This document shows positions 1-17,899 of a stretch of DNA of 64,000 bases, piece after piece. A model generated the notes under the pieces. That model was not told the origin of the DNA and searched no databases. It was given only the letters and a program-made list of their open reading frames with translations. Origin of the DNA: Asterias amurensis (Eukaryota > Echinodermata > Asteroidea > Forcipulatida > Asteriidae); contig NC_092661.1 in assembly GCF_032118995.1 (NCBI RefSeq), forward strand, positions 16,501,006 through 16,565,005, in the 5' to 3' direction. Every line of letters starts with the position of its first letter. Position 1 is the first letter of the stretch. Made by a program: the position numbers and the translations under genes.

Positions 1-365
1 CAATGCCCCTATCTCCTACGTCCGCCCTACACTGTCAGAGAAGGGGCAGGGTGGAATCAACATTAAACATCCTGTCTTGTTTTTCTTCTCTGTCATTTTA
101 GCATCGCACATGTATCCTCCAATGGATACATTCGCACATGTATCCTCCAATGCCCCTATCTCTTACGTCCGCCCTACACTGTCAGAGAAGGGACAGGGTG
201 GAATCAACATTAAACATCCTGTCTTGTTTTTCTTTTTGTCATTTTAGCTTTGCACATGTATCCTCCAATGCCCCTATCTCCTACGTCCGCCCTACACTGT
301 CAGAGAAGGGACAGGGTGGAATCAACATTAAACATTCTGACTTGTTTTTCTTCTTGTCATTTTAG

Positions 366-7463
<7,098 letters not shown>

Positions 7464-7739
7464 ACTTTAACCTTTGAAATTTAAACAGACGTAAGTTTTT
7501 TGTTGGTTAATGCAAAGGTTTGAAGTTATGGACCTTTGACTTTATTTACTTCTACTATCAACTTTAACAAAAGGTCAGGTTCCTTTAGATAAAAGAAGAT
7601 ATCAGTTATATTTTGTTATGTGTACGTTGGGAACAAGACTTTTGCAGTAGCACTTCCAAGTCTTGCTGGTATTTGAAGATTTTCAGCTGATGGTGTGCCA
7701 TTGAAAATTGAAAAGTACAAAACAAATTCTTGCTGTGCC
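7464..7739 (+). other. MSH2 3' flank
   Basis: Presumed 3' UTR and flank of MSH2. No canonical AATAAA was noticed before the next transposon, so the cleavage site is not located. Confidence 0.5.
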
Positions 7740-8105
7740 TTAAAGACACTGGACACCTTCGGTAATTGTCATAGACCAGTCTTCTCACTTAAATAAAAAA
7801 CCTGTGCAAATTTGAACTCGATGAAGTTGTGAGAAAATAATGGAAGAAAAAATACCCTTGTCACACGAAGTTTGGTGCTTTCAGATGCTTGAATTCAAGA
7901 CCTCAAAATCAAATTCTGAGGTCTCAAAATCAAATTCAAATATTTTAGTGAGAAATAACTTCTTTCTCGAAAACGATGTTACTTCAGAGGGAGCCGTTAA
8001 TCACAATGTTTTATACTATCAACATCTCTCCATTGATCGCTAACAAGTAAGTTTTTATGCTAACAATTATTTTGAGCAATTACCAGTAGTACCCAGTGCC
8101 TTTAA
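7740..8105 (-). mobile_element. Family B transposon
   Basis: Ends TTAAAGACACTGGACACCTT and CCCAGTGCCTTTAA are both present, with the middle recognisable but diverged (the palindrome of the family is eroded). An older copy by appearance. Confidence 0.85.
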
Positions 8106-8152
8106 ACTTTTGTGTCTCGTTTGTTTACAAGCTGCACTTGCATGCATGTCTT

Positions 8153-8275
8153 GTAGAGCTGCTAACCAGAAAATTTTGCTAAGCAAATATATCTGCTTAC
8201 AAAACATTAGCTGTCTCAAACAACAAACATTACTTGGTTTATTGGCTGGATGAAACAAATTTACGCTTGGCAATA
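8153..8275. repeat. Family C fragment
   Basis: AGAGCTGCTAACCAGAAAAT and GCTAAGCAAATATATCTGCT resemble family C arms; the far end is missing. Confidence 0.45.
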
Positions 8276-8399
8276 TTTTTATGTGCTGAGTAAGTTCCAT
8301 CCTTGTGTATATAGTTTGATCAAAACCTGATGTCACAACTTATCACAAATTATTACTTTACTCAAGTCTTTTCTACCTGTGTACATCATTAATAGTATG

Positions 8400-8475
8400 G
8401 TTACCATTACACAGATTTGTGATGTGAGGGTCGTGGGTTCGAATCCCACTTGAGTAGTCTTTGGGTTTTCTTCTG
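8400..8475 (+). repeat. tRNA-derived repeat fragment (B box)
   Basis: AGGGTCGTGGGTTCGAATCC is a good RNA polymerase III B box with a short stem partner CCCACTTGAG. There is no full cloverleaf. The same phrase recurs near 33845 and 35600. Confidence 0.5.
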
Positions 8476-8555
8476 TAGGGCTTGGGTACCTGAGTGTGAA
8501 CTACTCAACAGACAACTAAGAAATAAGCTTCTTAATATTTTTAAAAAATAACTTT

Positions 8556-8855
8556 TGTCTTTGGGTACTTTTTGTAACACAAAACACAATGTCCACAGAT
8601 TTACATTAAACTTACACCGTTTGAAGATAATGATAGTAGAAAGCGTACCTTAAAATATTAGTTGCTGAGGTGCTGTAGTTTTTGAGAAATGAGTAAAAAA
8701 TGTCATGAAAATACGTTTTTACATGTGAAAATAATTTCCGTCTCATGATCACTGAGACGAAAATTATTTTCATGACATTGTTTTACTCATTTATCAAAAA
8801 ATCTGTAGACATTTTGTTTTTTTTGTCCTAAAAAAAGTACATAGACCCTTTAAAC
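8556..8855. mobile_element. Family G inverted-repeat element
   Basis: TTGGGTACTTTTTGTAACAC at the left, and a diverged reverse complement (AAAAAGTACATAGACCCTTT) at the right. A central palindrome AAAATAATTTCCGTCTCATG pairs with TGAGACGAAAATTATTTTCA. Related copies at 41303-41637 and 62664-63090. Confidence 0.75.
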
Positions 8856-9081
8856 CAAAAACTCAAATGCGCAAGATAGCGGTGAGAATGTATTTATTAT
8901 ATTATTATTTTGACATTTATTTGATATACTCCATGTACTCGATTCGAACCAAATCAGATAGACCTTATCCATTGATGTCATTACGCCGCCATCTTTTATG
9001 TAAAACAATGATGAATTATTGGATGCGCACATTTTTGTACGTGCGGCGCACACAGCATTATTAGCCAATCGGCAACCTTCT

Positions 9082-9324
9082 GGGCCCTAGTTCATAGAGC
9101 TGCTAAGCACACAAATTTGCTTAGCATGAAATTTCTGCCTCGATAAAAACAGGATTACCAACAAAATTTCCACATGATTTCCGGGATGAGCAAACATCAG
9201 CTAAATACCAGTAACAAGCAATATGCAACAAATGGACATTTTGTTGGTAATCCTGTTTTTATCAAGGAAGAAATTTCAAGCTAAGCAAATTTTTGTGCTG
9301 AGCAGCTCTATGAAATTGGGCCCT
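9082..9324. mobile_element. Family C inverted-repeat element, full length
   Basis: Starts GGGCCCTAGTTCATAGAGCT and ends AGCTCTATGAAATTGGGCCC. An inner inverted pair AAAACAGGATTACCAACAAA / TTTTGTTGGTAATCCTGTTT extends the arms. About 243 bp, non-coding. Confidence 0.9.
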
Positions 9325-10197
9325 GGTTACCTGTAGTCGAGGGCGCTCTACTCAAATGACGTCAAGTGCATAAGGTCAATTGTTGAAAACTCAACTTACT
9401 TGCCAAATAATATCATTAAAATGTAAGATTTCACAACTTATAAATGTGGACAGAAAAATGTTATTTTCTAAATTGTTTTTAATCGTCTCTTTAATTTTTT
9501 GTGTGAATTTTTTTTTCTCTGATCTGAGTAAAATTCGGTTTGCGAATAACATTTAAGCCATAAATAATTTTAAAAGTAAAAAAAAAAAACACCACTCAAA
9601 TGCCGCACAAACAGAGTATACATTTTTTGAAATGATATGCCTACTAAAAATCGACAAACTGACCATCTGGCGACGAAATGTTGGTGACATTTTGTCTTGT
9701 TGGGATGACAAATTATGAGCGGTAATGATCATCAACTGTTAATTGCTATAACTATTGCAACATACCTCGTGTTTAATCAACTACGGTAGCTAGCCTATTA
9801 AATTTGCTTTACTTTTTATGTTATAAAATTATGAAACATATATACATTAAAGATCGGCTCAAACATTGAATCGAATCTGAATAATAATATCTGGAAAATG
9901 TGACATCTCTGGCATTTACGAGAGTACCGTTTTGTCTGTAGTATAATTCTCTTATTCATACGGGTCTCGCAAAAATACTTATAAATCTGTACTCGAAGTC
10001 ATGTACTGGTACTCGAATGGATTTAAACTCGCATTCCGATTACTTGTATAAGTATGATCTTGATTAAAAAAAAACAGCTTCCCTGTACGCTTTCTGAATA
10101 ATAATCGTAATAATAAACATATATGTTTATTATTAAGGGAATCAATGTGTGGTGAAGAGGTTTTCAACTAGTGGTTTAATCCCAACGAGGCCTGCCG
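9325..10197. other. AT-rich intergenic DNA
   Basis: No gene, element end or RNA gene recognised here. A short inverted pair TAATAAACATATATGTTTATTA lies near 10110-10132. Confidence 0.5.
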
Positions 10198-10366
10198 TCA
10201 ATTTCACAAAACTCTTCCTAACTTAAGACTAATCTTAGGACTTGGGACGAGTCCCAACCCTGCACTGTAGCATGCAGACCTTAAGATTAATCCTAAGTTA
10301 GGACCAGTTACATGTCCTTACTCGAGTTAAGACGAGTCCTAACTCTTTGTGAAATCGACCCCTGGT
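10198..10366. mobile_element. Family H foldback repeat
   Basis: The left arm GTCAATTTCACAAAACTCTT pairs with the right arm AACTCTTTGTGAAATCGACC. Inner segments TAAGACTAATCTTAGGAC and CTTAAGATTAATCCTAAG continue the pairing. About 169 bp. Confidence 0.75.
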
Positions 10367-11248
10367 TGAATATCTATTAACCAAGTATACTTGGTTGTAC
10401 AGCAGCTTTCTAAAGTATACAGCGTTTTTGAGAATCAGTTCTCTTTGATTAATGTGTTTAGGGAAAATGAAATAAGTTTTTATACCCAAGGTATGAATAT
10501 TGATATTATGCTCAATGACAATAACATACGCTTACACGTAATATTACTTAATTTGGTATGCAAAGCTTGCAATACACATTTTTGGGGTGAACACATTTTT
10601 TTCTCTCACTGGTTTAAACTTAATATAGATATGTGCCCTCTGTGAAATATAAAGCAATTTTAATTGATTATCTGTAAAATCGTGCAAGCTATAATACAAC
10701 AGCAACAAATCACAGGCTCTTTTTACACCATTCATCAATTTGAAATTCCCGATAAATCCACAAATAGACCTGTACTGGGCTGTGTGGTGTTCGGTACCTA
10801 TTTCTGAGCCGACCGTTCAACTCAAGCAAACTAGCATGGCCAAGTTTTATAAAGCTGTTGAAACTACACTTAAAAATACCGCGTATATAGTAGATTTATT
10901 AATATTATTAGCTAACGCAAAACAATGAGTTGGGAACCAGTGGCATCAAAGTAAACTCTATGAAACGTTGGCTGGTAACCTGTTTCAGCAAGCAGGATTA
11001 TGTATGTGCCTGTAGCAGATTTTGTGTGCTCGATTAATTTAGTGACGTTAAGCCCGTGGCTGTTTGGCTGTGTTTCAATTGGGAACATGTGAATTTTAAC
11101 ATTTGTTTTACCGAAACATGGCGAACACTGCAAAAACTGGGATGTTACAATTTACACCACAAGTGTTGTCACATTATATCTACGGAAGAGACAAACACTT
11201 ATTTCTGCAAAAAAATCACATTGGTGTTATTTCAACACCCTATTTTAT
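10367..11248. other. Intergenic DNA, nothing recognised
   Basis: AT-rich with only short chance reading frames. A phrase resembling family C (AAGTTTTATAAAGCTGTT) occurs near 10843. No gene is supported. Confidence 0.5.
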
Positions 11249-11642
11249 TTAAAGACCCTGGACACTATTGGTAATTGTCAAAGACCAGTCTTCTCGCTTG
11301 GTGTATATCAACATATATGCACAAAATAACAAACCTGTGAAAATTTGAACTCAACTGGTCGTCGAAGTTGCGAGATAATGATGGAAGAAAAAACACCCTT
11401 GTCACACGAAGTTGTGCGGTTTCAGATGGTTGATTTCGAGACCTCTAGATCTAATTAGAGCTTGAGGTCTCGAAATCAAATTCGTGGAAAATTACTTCTT
11501 TCTTTAAAACTACGTTACTCCAGAGGGAGCGGTTTCTCACAGTGTTTTATACTATCAACAGCTCCCCATTGCTTGTTACCAAGTCAGTTTTTATGATAAC
11601 AATTATTTTGAGTAATTACCAATAGTGTCCACTGCCTTTAAA
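11249..11642 (-). mobile_element. Family B transposon
   Basis: Both ends intact (TTAAAGACCCTGGACACTAT and GTGTCCACTGCCTTTAA). It lies about 150 bp beyond the IgR1 stop codon, in its likely 3' flank. The internal GAGACCTC palindrome is altered in the loop. Confidence 0.92.
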
Positions 11643-11790
11643 TTCTCTCTTCATTATCTATATAAGTATGTGACAAGCGCATGGTGTCATATTTAACACC
11701 TCAGTGTTTGCAGTGTATCAAACAACGTTTTTTTGCAAAAACTTTGTAACTCAGAACTACTGCTTCACCCGGGGTTTTTATGAACTACTA

Positions 11791-13263
11791 CTAGGGAGAT
11801 GTAATTTCGAGTATCGTGTTGTCGACTTCAACTACGCAATTACTGAGTTTCGACAAGCTGGTGTTTCTTGAATGGTCCGAAGGGGTCCTTCCCGCGCTTT
11901 CTTCGGCATTGTTGTTACTATTGTCCTGCAAACCACTCTGTATCGGCTGCTCGTACATCTCCAGCTCGGCTTCTTCAAACTGAATCGGAACTAAATTGTT
12001 CTCCCTCTTTGATGAACGTTTCTTCTCCTTTTGTTCGAGTTTCTTCTCCCGTTTGAGCTGTTTTTGTAGTTGTTTTTCCCGCCGTTTTTGCCGGTAGGAA
12101 TCGCTGACCAGGCAGCCGAGATGTGGCGCGGCGAGGAACAGAATCCCGATTAGAGCGAGGCCACCGAGTGCCGATAGGTCGACGGCGACGAGTAGGAGGG
12201 GATTCCGGGCTAGGGAGTTATTATCCACGTCGTTGTTATCTTTTACCCGGACGGTAGGGCTTTTTAGTGTTACGGTTATGTTCCTTGAAGCATTTGCATT
12301 CCACACTCTGCACGTTATTTCGGTCGAGAAGTCTTCGTTTCTTACCTCGGTGATGTTGAGATGTGATGAGAGCAAAGTCCCGTTCGAGTCTCGCTCTTCT
12401 TCGATGGAGAAGCGAGAAGTGGTCGAGTTGGTAGAATTAGACATCGGGATGGGGAGAGAAGTATTCCCGTGAAACCAATGTATTGTTTGTATGGGTGGGT
12501 TGGCTGACGCAGAGCATGTTAAAGTTATCAACTCACCAAGTTTGGATTTTGGGTGCGATGGGGAAATCATCACCGAGGGTGCGTAGAGTACGATGAGAGG
12601 TCCAATTGTGCATGATCTGTCGTAGCCATCTAGTGCAGGGTGTTCCTCGTGGCATGTGAACACGGCCCCATCATCTGCCGGTGTGGCGTCCCATATCACG
12701 GTATGGTTAGGCCCATGACCGGCCAGACCCACTTGACCGTTCAAACCCTGCCATGTAAGCTGTGAGTTTGGTCTTCCTCCACTGGCGGTCGTGCAGGACG
12801 CCGAAATTTCATCCCCTTCAGATAGAGGCGTCCTGTAGCTCGGCGAGCATACGGGGTCTCCAGGAGGCGCCACTGGCGGCAAAATCTTAACCGTCCCTGG
12901 CTTTCCGTTGATGGTATACGTCCCATCAGACAACAGACATTCGTATAAACCTTCATCCGCCATCTTTAAGTCACGAACAGTGAGGTTAAAGTATCCACTC
13001 GTTAAGTCTTCTTCAATTTTAAACTTCGGACGATTCGTAACGTAGTCGGCAGAATCGAAGCTTAAGATCAGCAATTCGCCAGCTTCAATGTACCAGAAGA
13101 CTCCGTAGTTTCCTCGGTCGATTACTTGGCAAAACAGCCGCACTGTGCTTCCTTCTAACCCACCAGCCTCCGAGAACTGATCAACAGTTTGAGCAACGGA
13201 CACCGAGACTGCATGGAAGGCAACTAACAGGCAGACAACAACGATTGAGAAATCTGCCGCCAT
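11791..13263 (-). CDS. IgR1: intronless three-Ig transmembrane receptor
   Basis: Type I membrane protein of 490 residues in one uninterrupted frame. I use the second in-frame Met (13263): it has a good start context (AAAATGGC) and gives a clean signal peptide (about 1-25), whereas the first Met adds 16 residues that bury it. Domain 1 is V-like (C45, W57, DEGLYEC C109). Domain 2 has four cysteines (C139, C157, C204, C218), W171 and the CHEEHPAL phrase typical of nectin/CADM-type C2-set domains. Domain 3 has C250, W263 and C318. There are many N-glycosylation sites. The membrane span is about 354-378. The tail begins with a highly basic helix (about 389-422), then LVPIQFEE and Y437 in MYEQP, a possible SH2 site. 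It is divergent to IgR2, about 3.2 kb between starts. Ligand and role are unknown; adhesion or recognition is inferred from domains. Confidence 0.88.
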   Translation of the reverse strand: MAADFSIVVVCLLVAFHAVSVSVAQTVDQFSEAGGLEGSTVRLFCQVIDRGNYGVFWYIEAGELLILSFDSADYVTNRPKFKIEEDLTSGYFNLTVRDLKMADEGLYECLLSDGTYTINGKPGTVKILPPVAPPGDPVCSPSYRTPLSEGDEISASCTTASGGRPNSQLTWQGLNGQVGLAGHGPNHTVIWDATPADDGAVFTCHEEHPALDGYDRSCTIGPLIVLYAPSVMISPSHPKSKLGELITLTCSASANPPIQTIHWFHGNTSLPIPMSNSTNSTTSRFSIEEERDSNGTLLSSHLNITEVRNEDFSTEITCRVWNANASRNITVTLKSPTVRVKDNNDVDNNSLARNPLLLVAVDLSALGGLALIGILFLAAPHLGCLVSDSYRQKRREKQLQKQLKREKKLEQKEKKRSSKRENNLVPIQFEEAELEMYEQPIQSGLQDNSNNNAEESAGRTPSDHSRNTSLSKLSNCVVEVDNTILEITSP

Positions 13264-13311
13264 TTTGAAAAAACTTGTTCTGATGCAACTGTTCAGTTTA
13301 GTTGTACCCAC

Positions 13312-14394
13312 TCTGCGTTATTAAAATATTGTTCCAAGTATTTAGGTTAAAGGGTATGTAGTTAACTGGGTAGCAAGCGTGTATCACATAGGTAGGCAGA
13401 CATTAGTGATCCCTTTTTGCACATCAAAGAGACACTTTTGTTCAAACAACCTTGACACTCGAAACCATTTTGTGTTCGATTCAAGTAGTATAGACTCCAC
13501 CCAGCGTATAGTATAACAACAGTCCCACGTCACAAAATCAACACTGCCCAAACTCGCGCAGAAAGTATTTTTGTTTTCAGTGCAAATAAGAAAAGAGAAA
13601 GAAACAGAAATTGTTTGAATAGTTTCACTTTATAAAAAGACAAAGGTTTTTTTAACAATGGCGTAGCTAAAGGGAGGCAGGGCACATGCCACGCCCAATG
13701 TGGTCCAACTTGAAGTATGGACCTTTGAGATGTTAAAAATGGATAAAAGCTTTTATAAAACTTTGAAATGTTTAAAATGTTGGTTCGATTAAAATTGTGC
13801 ATCCCCTTGTTCCCCTAAAGCTAATTGATTTGTAGTCTAATGTTCCAGCCAGGTAAACGACTGTTACACATTACATGCTCATTAACAATTAATTTGTATT
13901 GCACCCCGGCTCCACAGTGCCAGACTTGAACCGTATACGCACCTCTTAATATTTATTTCCCTTGTCTTTTTATCGTTTATTCTCTTTATAATTTAATGTA
14001 GGCTTTTGCTTTTAAAATTTATTTTAAAAATATTTTTGCAGTCGTTCATGGTGGTCTGTTTCTGTTCCCTATCTTATTTTACTTAATCTTCAATGTATGC
14101 TTTAATTTTTCTTCCTAAGATGATTCTATTTTAATTGTTAACTTTGTACATATCAGATTTTTTTTATATAGGCTATATGAATATTTCTAATTGTATATAT
14201 TTTTTTTGTATCCTTTCCTGTAATTGGCGGCTCGTCCGCTGTTGGTTTGGTTTTATCCGGATCAGTGGGTCTTGTTGCGCCTGACCCGTTTCTTGGTCTG
14301 TTGTGGCCCAGAATCTGTGTCAAAAGTTACAACAAAAATCAGTCAAATGCACTAAGTAGTCCGAATTTAAATTAGACTTGCTTAGTGCGGTCAC
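13312..14394. other. Upstream of IgR1; unassigned
   Basis: It should hold the IgR1 promoter (the gene reads leftward). No clear TATA element was found. 13900-14230 is T-rich with a LINE-tail look. 14255-14360 resembles family J (CCTGACCC and AGAATCTGTGTCAAAAGT). Confidence 0.4.
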
Positions 14395-14431
14395 AGGTTT
14401 CTCAGAAAAAAAGTCACCGAAATCTACACGT

Positions 14432-14525
14432 CTCGTGAGGACATCGCTAGTCTCGTGAGAACATCGCTAGATTTGCAAGAACATCAGTCTCGCGAGAACA
14501 TCGCCAGTGTCACGAGAATCGCGAG
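14432..14525 (+). repeat. Minisatellite, about 23-bp unit
   Basis: Four to five degenerate copies of GTCTCGTGAGAACATCGCTA, varying in the GTGAG/GCGAG positions. Confidence 0.7.
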
Positions 14526-14818
14526 GAGAGTCGGAATGCTGTTATAGATGCGACAAAAAATTAACGGCTTGTCTATTTATATATATCAGCCTACTTTAAT
14601 AGTTCGCTGTTGATTTCCGGTGCTTTTTTCTCCTACTGCATGGTTGGTATTCATATAGGTACGACCATGCGTGTAATCGCGCGATATCTCGGACACACGG
14701 GATTTTGTACCTTTTCACACCATTATTTTGTGTTCAAAACTTAGAACGCTAATAATGGGGTGCGTTCGTTTAGCTTCCCTGGGTCGACCCCCGATGTTGC
14801 GTATTATATTTTTTTTTT

Positions 14819-14862
14819 CCAGGACGAACGTGGGCACACAATTACCCCACGTTCGTCCTCGA
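14819..14862. repeat. Short hairpin
   Basis: CCAGGACGAACGTGGGCACA is followed by CCCCACGTTCGTCCTCG, giving a stem of about 14 bp with a loop of about 12 bases. Confidence 0.6.
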
Positions 14863-15494
14863 ACCAGGAAAAAAACCCAGACACGTCACCACGTGAGCCT
14901 TCCTGTGGTGACGCCAGTGCACCTCGGGCCAGCCCCAAGAGCCCCACTTGTGGATTGGGTCACAAACTTTGCATTGCATAATTGCAAGGGATGTTTTTAA
15001 CTATTATCATAAGCTTTATGTAAATCTGTGACCTTCACGATTTTTGTTTCTTACAAGTTCTGTAATGTTCCTTTAACTGTATTATTTGGAACATGTACAT
15101 ATTTTGCCTGTATTGCATTCGTTACTGTGGAAACAATAAAGCTTGAAACCTTGAATATCCATCACAATCCCGGGCTGTAAACCAATATTTTTCTCTGGCT
15201 GAGGAGAAAAATGTGTTTCGGGTTTCAAAACACGTACACCGTGCCAATAAAGACCAGTTTTCAAATCGTTTGAGTTTTCTTTTTAAGAGGAATGCTGTGC
15301 CCAAGGGGATGCACTATTCTCTCAAATGAATAGTCTAGACTTCCCCCATACATACCTCCGTATCCAAACCTCAGACCTGCTTTTCCCACAGCAGAATCAA
15401 CAACCAAACAAACAGTATGTGCCCCCAATACAGGGTTTTTTAAAACTCTACTCATAGTTCTATATCTATATAGCTAAACGGGGACACATTATTC
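14863..15494. other. Intergenic DNA
   Basis: No gene recognised. AACAATAAAGCTTGAAACCT near 15130 looks like a polyadenylation-type retroposon tail. The rest is unassigned. Confidence 0.4.
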
Positions 15495-15967
15495 TTAAAG
15501 GCAGTGAACACTATTGATAATTACTTAAAATATTTATTATCATAAAACGTTACATGGTAATGAGTAATGGGGAGAGGTTGATAGTATAAAATATTGTGAG
15601 AAACGGCTCCCTCTGAAGTAACCTATAGTTTTCGAGTAGAAATAAGTAATTTTATACAAATTTGATTTCGAGACCTCAGGTTTAGAATTTGAGGTCTCAA
15701 AATCAATCATCTGAAGCCACACAACTTCGTGTTACAAGGGTTTGACGAACAATTGAGCTCAAATTTTCACATTAAGTTTGTTATTTATGCATAAATGTTG
15801 AGATACACCAAGTAAAAGACTAGTCTTTGATAATTATCAAAAGTGTTTGACACATTTTTTACCGATTTTTAAATTTATGCGTACGGTTGGATACACCAAG
15901 TGAGGATACTGTTCTTTGACAATTTACCAAAGGTGCCAAAACACTTCCCAAGTGTCCAGTGCCTTAA
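15495..15967 (+). mobile_element. Family B transposon with duplicated right end
   Basis: Left end TTAAAGGCAGTGAACACTAT. The right side contains two diverged versions of the TACACCAAGT...CTTTGAYAATT segment (15805-15845 and 15895-15967), the second ending GTGTCCAGTGCCTTAA. Longer than the usual 385 bp. Confidence 0.8.
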
Positions 15968-15968
15968 A

Positions 15969-15992
15969 GCGGCTCTATGAAATTTGGGCCAG
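15969..15992. repeat. Family C end fragment
   Basis: CGGCTCTATGAAATTTGGGC matches the right end of family C; nothing else of the element remains. Confidence 0.5.
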
Positions 15993-16442
15993 CTTTCACT
16001 GCAGTCAACAAACCCAAAAGCCCAGTCTGTGCCAAAAACGGTATATTAATCAGTCTATTCAACTCTTTTGAATAGAAAGTCTCAAAAGTGTTACCCTTGA
16101 CCTCTCATAATGCGCGTTTGAGTTTGGCAGTACCAAACAATACCAGTGCTTTAGTCACACCTTTTGATTCAGATGACTGATTTTAGTAAAAAGGGTGTTC
16201 GATATGACTGTGCGACTGGGAATTATATAGCTACAACTCGCCTACTAAACGGGCATACCACACTCACTGTATGTTTTGAAGGGAACCTTGTGTATTGGGC
16301 GTGGTTTAGAACTTGTTGGAATTTATCGTGAACTTGTTTGATTTTATTGGTGTCAGAGAACCCGTCAAGTTCATCAGTATTACAGAGCGTGAAGATCACT
16401 GTGGGAGTAGGACATTTTGCAGTCGTGAGTTTTGAAACCAAC

Positions 16443-17888
16443 ATGGCGTCTATGAACTATACGAAACTATGGAGTGTTATGACTGTCATGGTGGTGTTCT
16501 CTTGCGTTTTGGTGCAATCGGATAAGATCCCCATCTTTTCTACCAGTCCGACCGACACGACTGCCGCAGTCGGATATTCTGTGACTATCTACTGCTCCAT
16601 CGCTAACCGAGGTAACTACCAGGTGTTCTGGAACATCGTCAAGAACGCCAGTGGAGATGCCATACCCGAAGAGTTCACTCTCGGCCCCTTCACCAACGAG
16701 CACGCCTCTTACGCGCGTTTTCAGATAGTAGGGGACGTAATTGGTGAGTACAACCTTCGCATTTCAAACGTATCCAAGAAAGATGCCGGGAGGTACGTCT
16801 GTCTTGTGCACGACCCCTCGAATGGCATGGCCTCGGCGATCGAATCCGGAGTAAGTCTGACCGTCCTAGACAGTGCCGAGGCCCCTGATATTGGCTATCC
16901 GAAATGTCAAAGGGACCCATTGGGAAACAGCGTACTGACGTCTGGGCAATATATCAAGGGGGATATACTGGAGCTGACGTGCACTTCTAAAGGGGGCGTA
17001 CCCCTAGCCGAGCTGTCGTGGGAGGTGGTTTATTCGAACGGCCTAAAGGAAAGACTGCTGAGCAAAACGCTTGTGATCGGCGATGAGGTGATGACGACCA
17101 CGTCACTCGAGCTAACTAGTCTTCATCACCAGTCGTACTTTAAATGTACGGAGGAGCATCCTTTGATGGAACCTCAGACCTGCATGACGCCGTTCACTGG
17201 GTCCGAATCCCTCCTGGACGTTCTGTACACACCAGAGGTCGATATGTCTCCAAACGTGGTCAACGTCATGATACTGGACACAGTCAAGGTCACGATGAGC
17301 TGCACAGCGCACGGCAACCCCCCCATTTTTCGTAAACCTGCCATCATGCTCCCCGTGAATAAATCGGGTGTTTACCCACTCGGGGAGCTCGACAAGTCCC
17401 TGGTTGAGGTTGAATTGACAGTGGACGATGTCGGGAAGAGCTTCTACTGCCGAGCGGAGAACGAGGACGGCATAGGGGAAGATACGATGGACGTCCTGAA
17501 GTCGACTTCAATCCCGACGTGGTTGGTTCTTGTCATCATCGGCAGCATTGCCGCGGTCATATTCATCTTCATCATATTGGTTAGCTGTATCTTGTGCGTT
17601 GATAGATCAAAGTACGACGACGCCACCAGGAGTTCAAACTCCTCTAGGCCGACTTCGATGAAGAAAGAGGACGATGGTTTCGATAACATGATTCCAATAG
17701 AGGAGTTCCAGGGTGGGCAAGAGTCTGCACACGTGAATCCTGATAAGACGGCCACTACCAACGACTACGAGACGGGGGAGACTGCTGGCCCACGCTACCA
17801 GAACGTCAATGAGGTGTTCGAAGTGGACGAGATAGTACCGCATTCACCTGAGCCTGCTGCAGATTTTGTCCCAGTAGATTTGTCTTAA
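16443..17888 (+). CDS. IgR2: intronless three-Ig transmembrane receptor with pYxN tail
   Basis: 481 residues, one exon. Start chosen at 16443 (CAACATGGCG, giving MASMNY and then a signal peptide). An upstream in-frame Met at 16338 would add 35 residues with no signal character. Domain 1 is V-like: C51, VFW at 61-63, DAGRYVC ending C120. Domain 2 has C155, C180, W193, C235 and C247, with CTEEHP. Domain 3 has C287 and C336 but no Trp in the usual place between them (GNPPIFRKPAIMLPV), as in IgR3. The membrane span is about 361-386, followed by CVDRSK. The tail holds MIPIEEFQGG (416-425), DYETGE, and Y452 in RYQNVNE, a pYxN site of the kind bound by Grb2 SH2 domains. A TATA-like TTATATAG lies near 16223. 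A family A element begins about 12 bp after the stop. Closest relative here is IgR3. Function is inferred only from domains. Confidence 0.93.
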   Translation: MASMNYTKLWSVMTVMVVFSCVLVQSDKIPIFSTSPTDTTAAVGYSVTIYCSIANRGNYQVFWNIVKNASGDAIPEEFTLGPFTNEHASYARFQIVGDVIGEYNLRISNVSKKDAGRYVCLVHDPSNGMASAIESGVSLTVLDSAEAPDIGYPKCQRDPLGNSVLTSGQYIKGDILELTCTSKGGVPLAELSWEVVYSNGLKERLLSKTLVIGDEVMTTTSLELTSLHHQSYFKCTEEHPLMEPQTCMTPFTGSESLLDVLYTPEVDMSPNVVNVMILDTVKVTMSCTAHGNPPIFRKPAIMLPVNKSGVYPLGELDKSLVEVELTVDDVGKSFYCRAENEDGIGEDTMDVLKSTSIPTWLVLVIIGSIAAVIFIFIILVSCILCVDRSKYDDATRSSNSSRPTSMKKEDDGFDNMIPIEEFQGGQESAHVNPDKTATTNDYETGETAGPRYQNVNEVFEVDEIVPHSPEPAADFVPVDLS

Positions 17889-17899
17889 GTTCTTCCACT

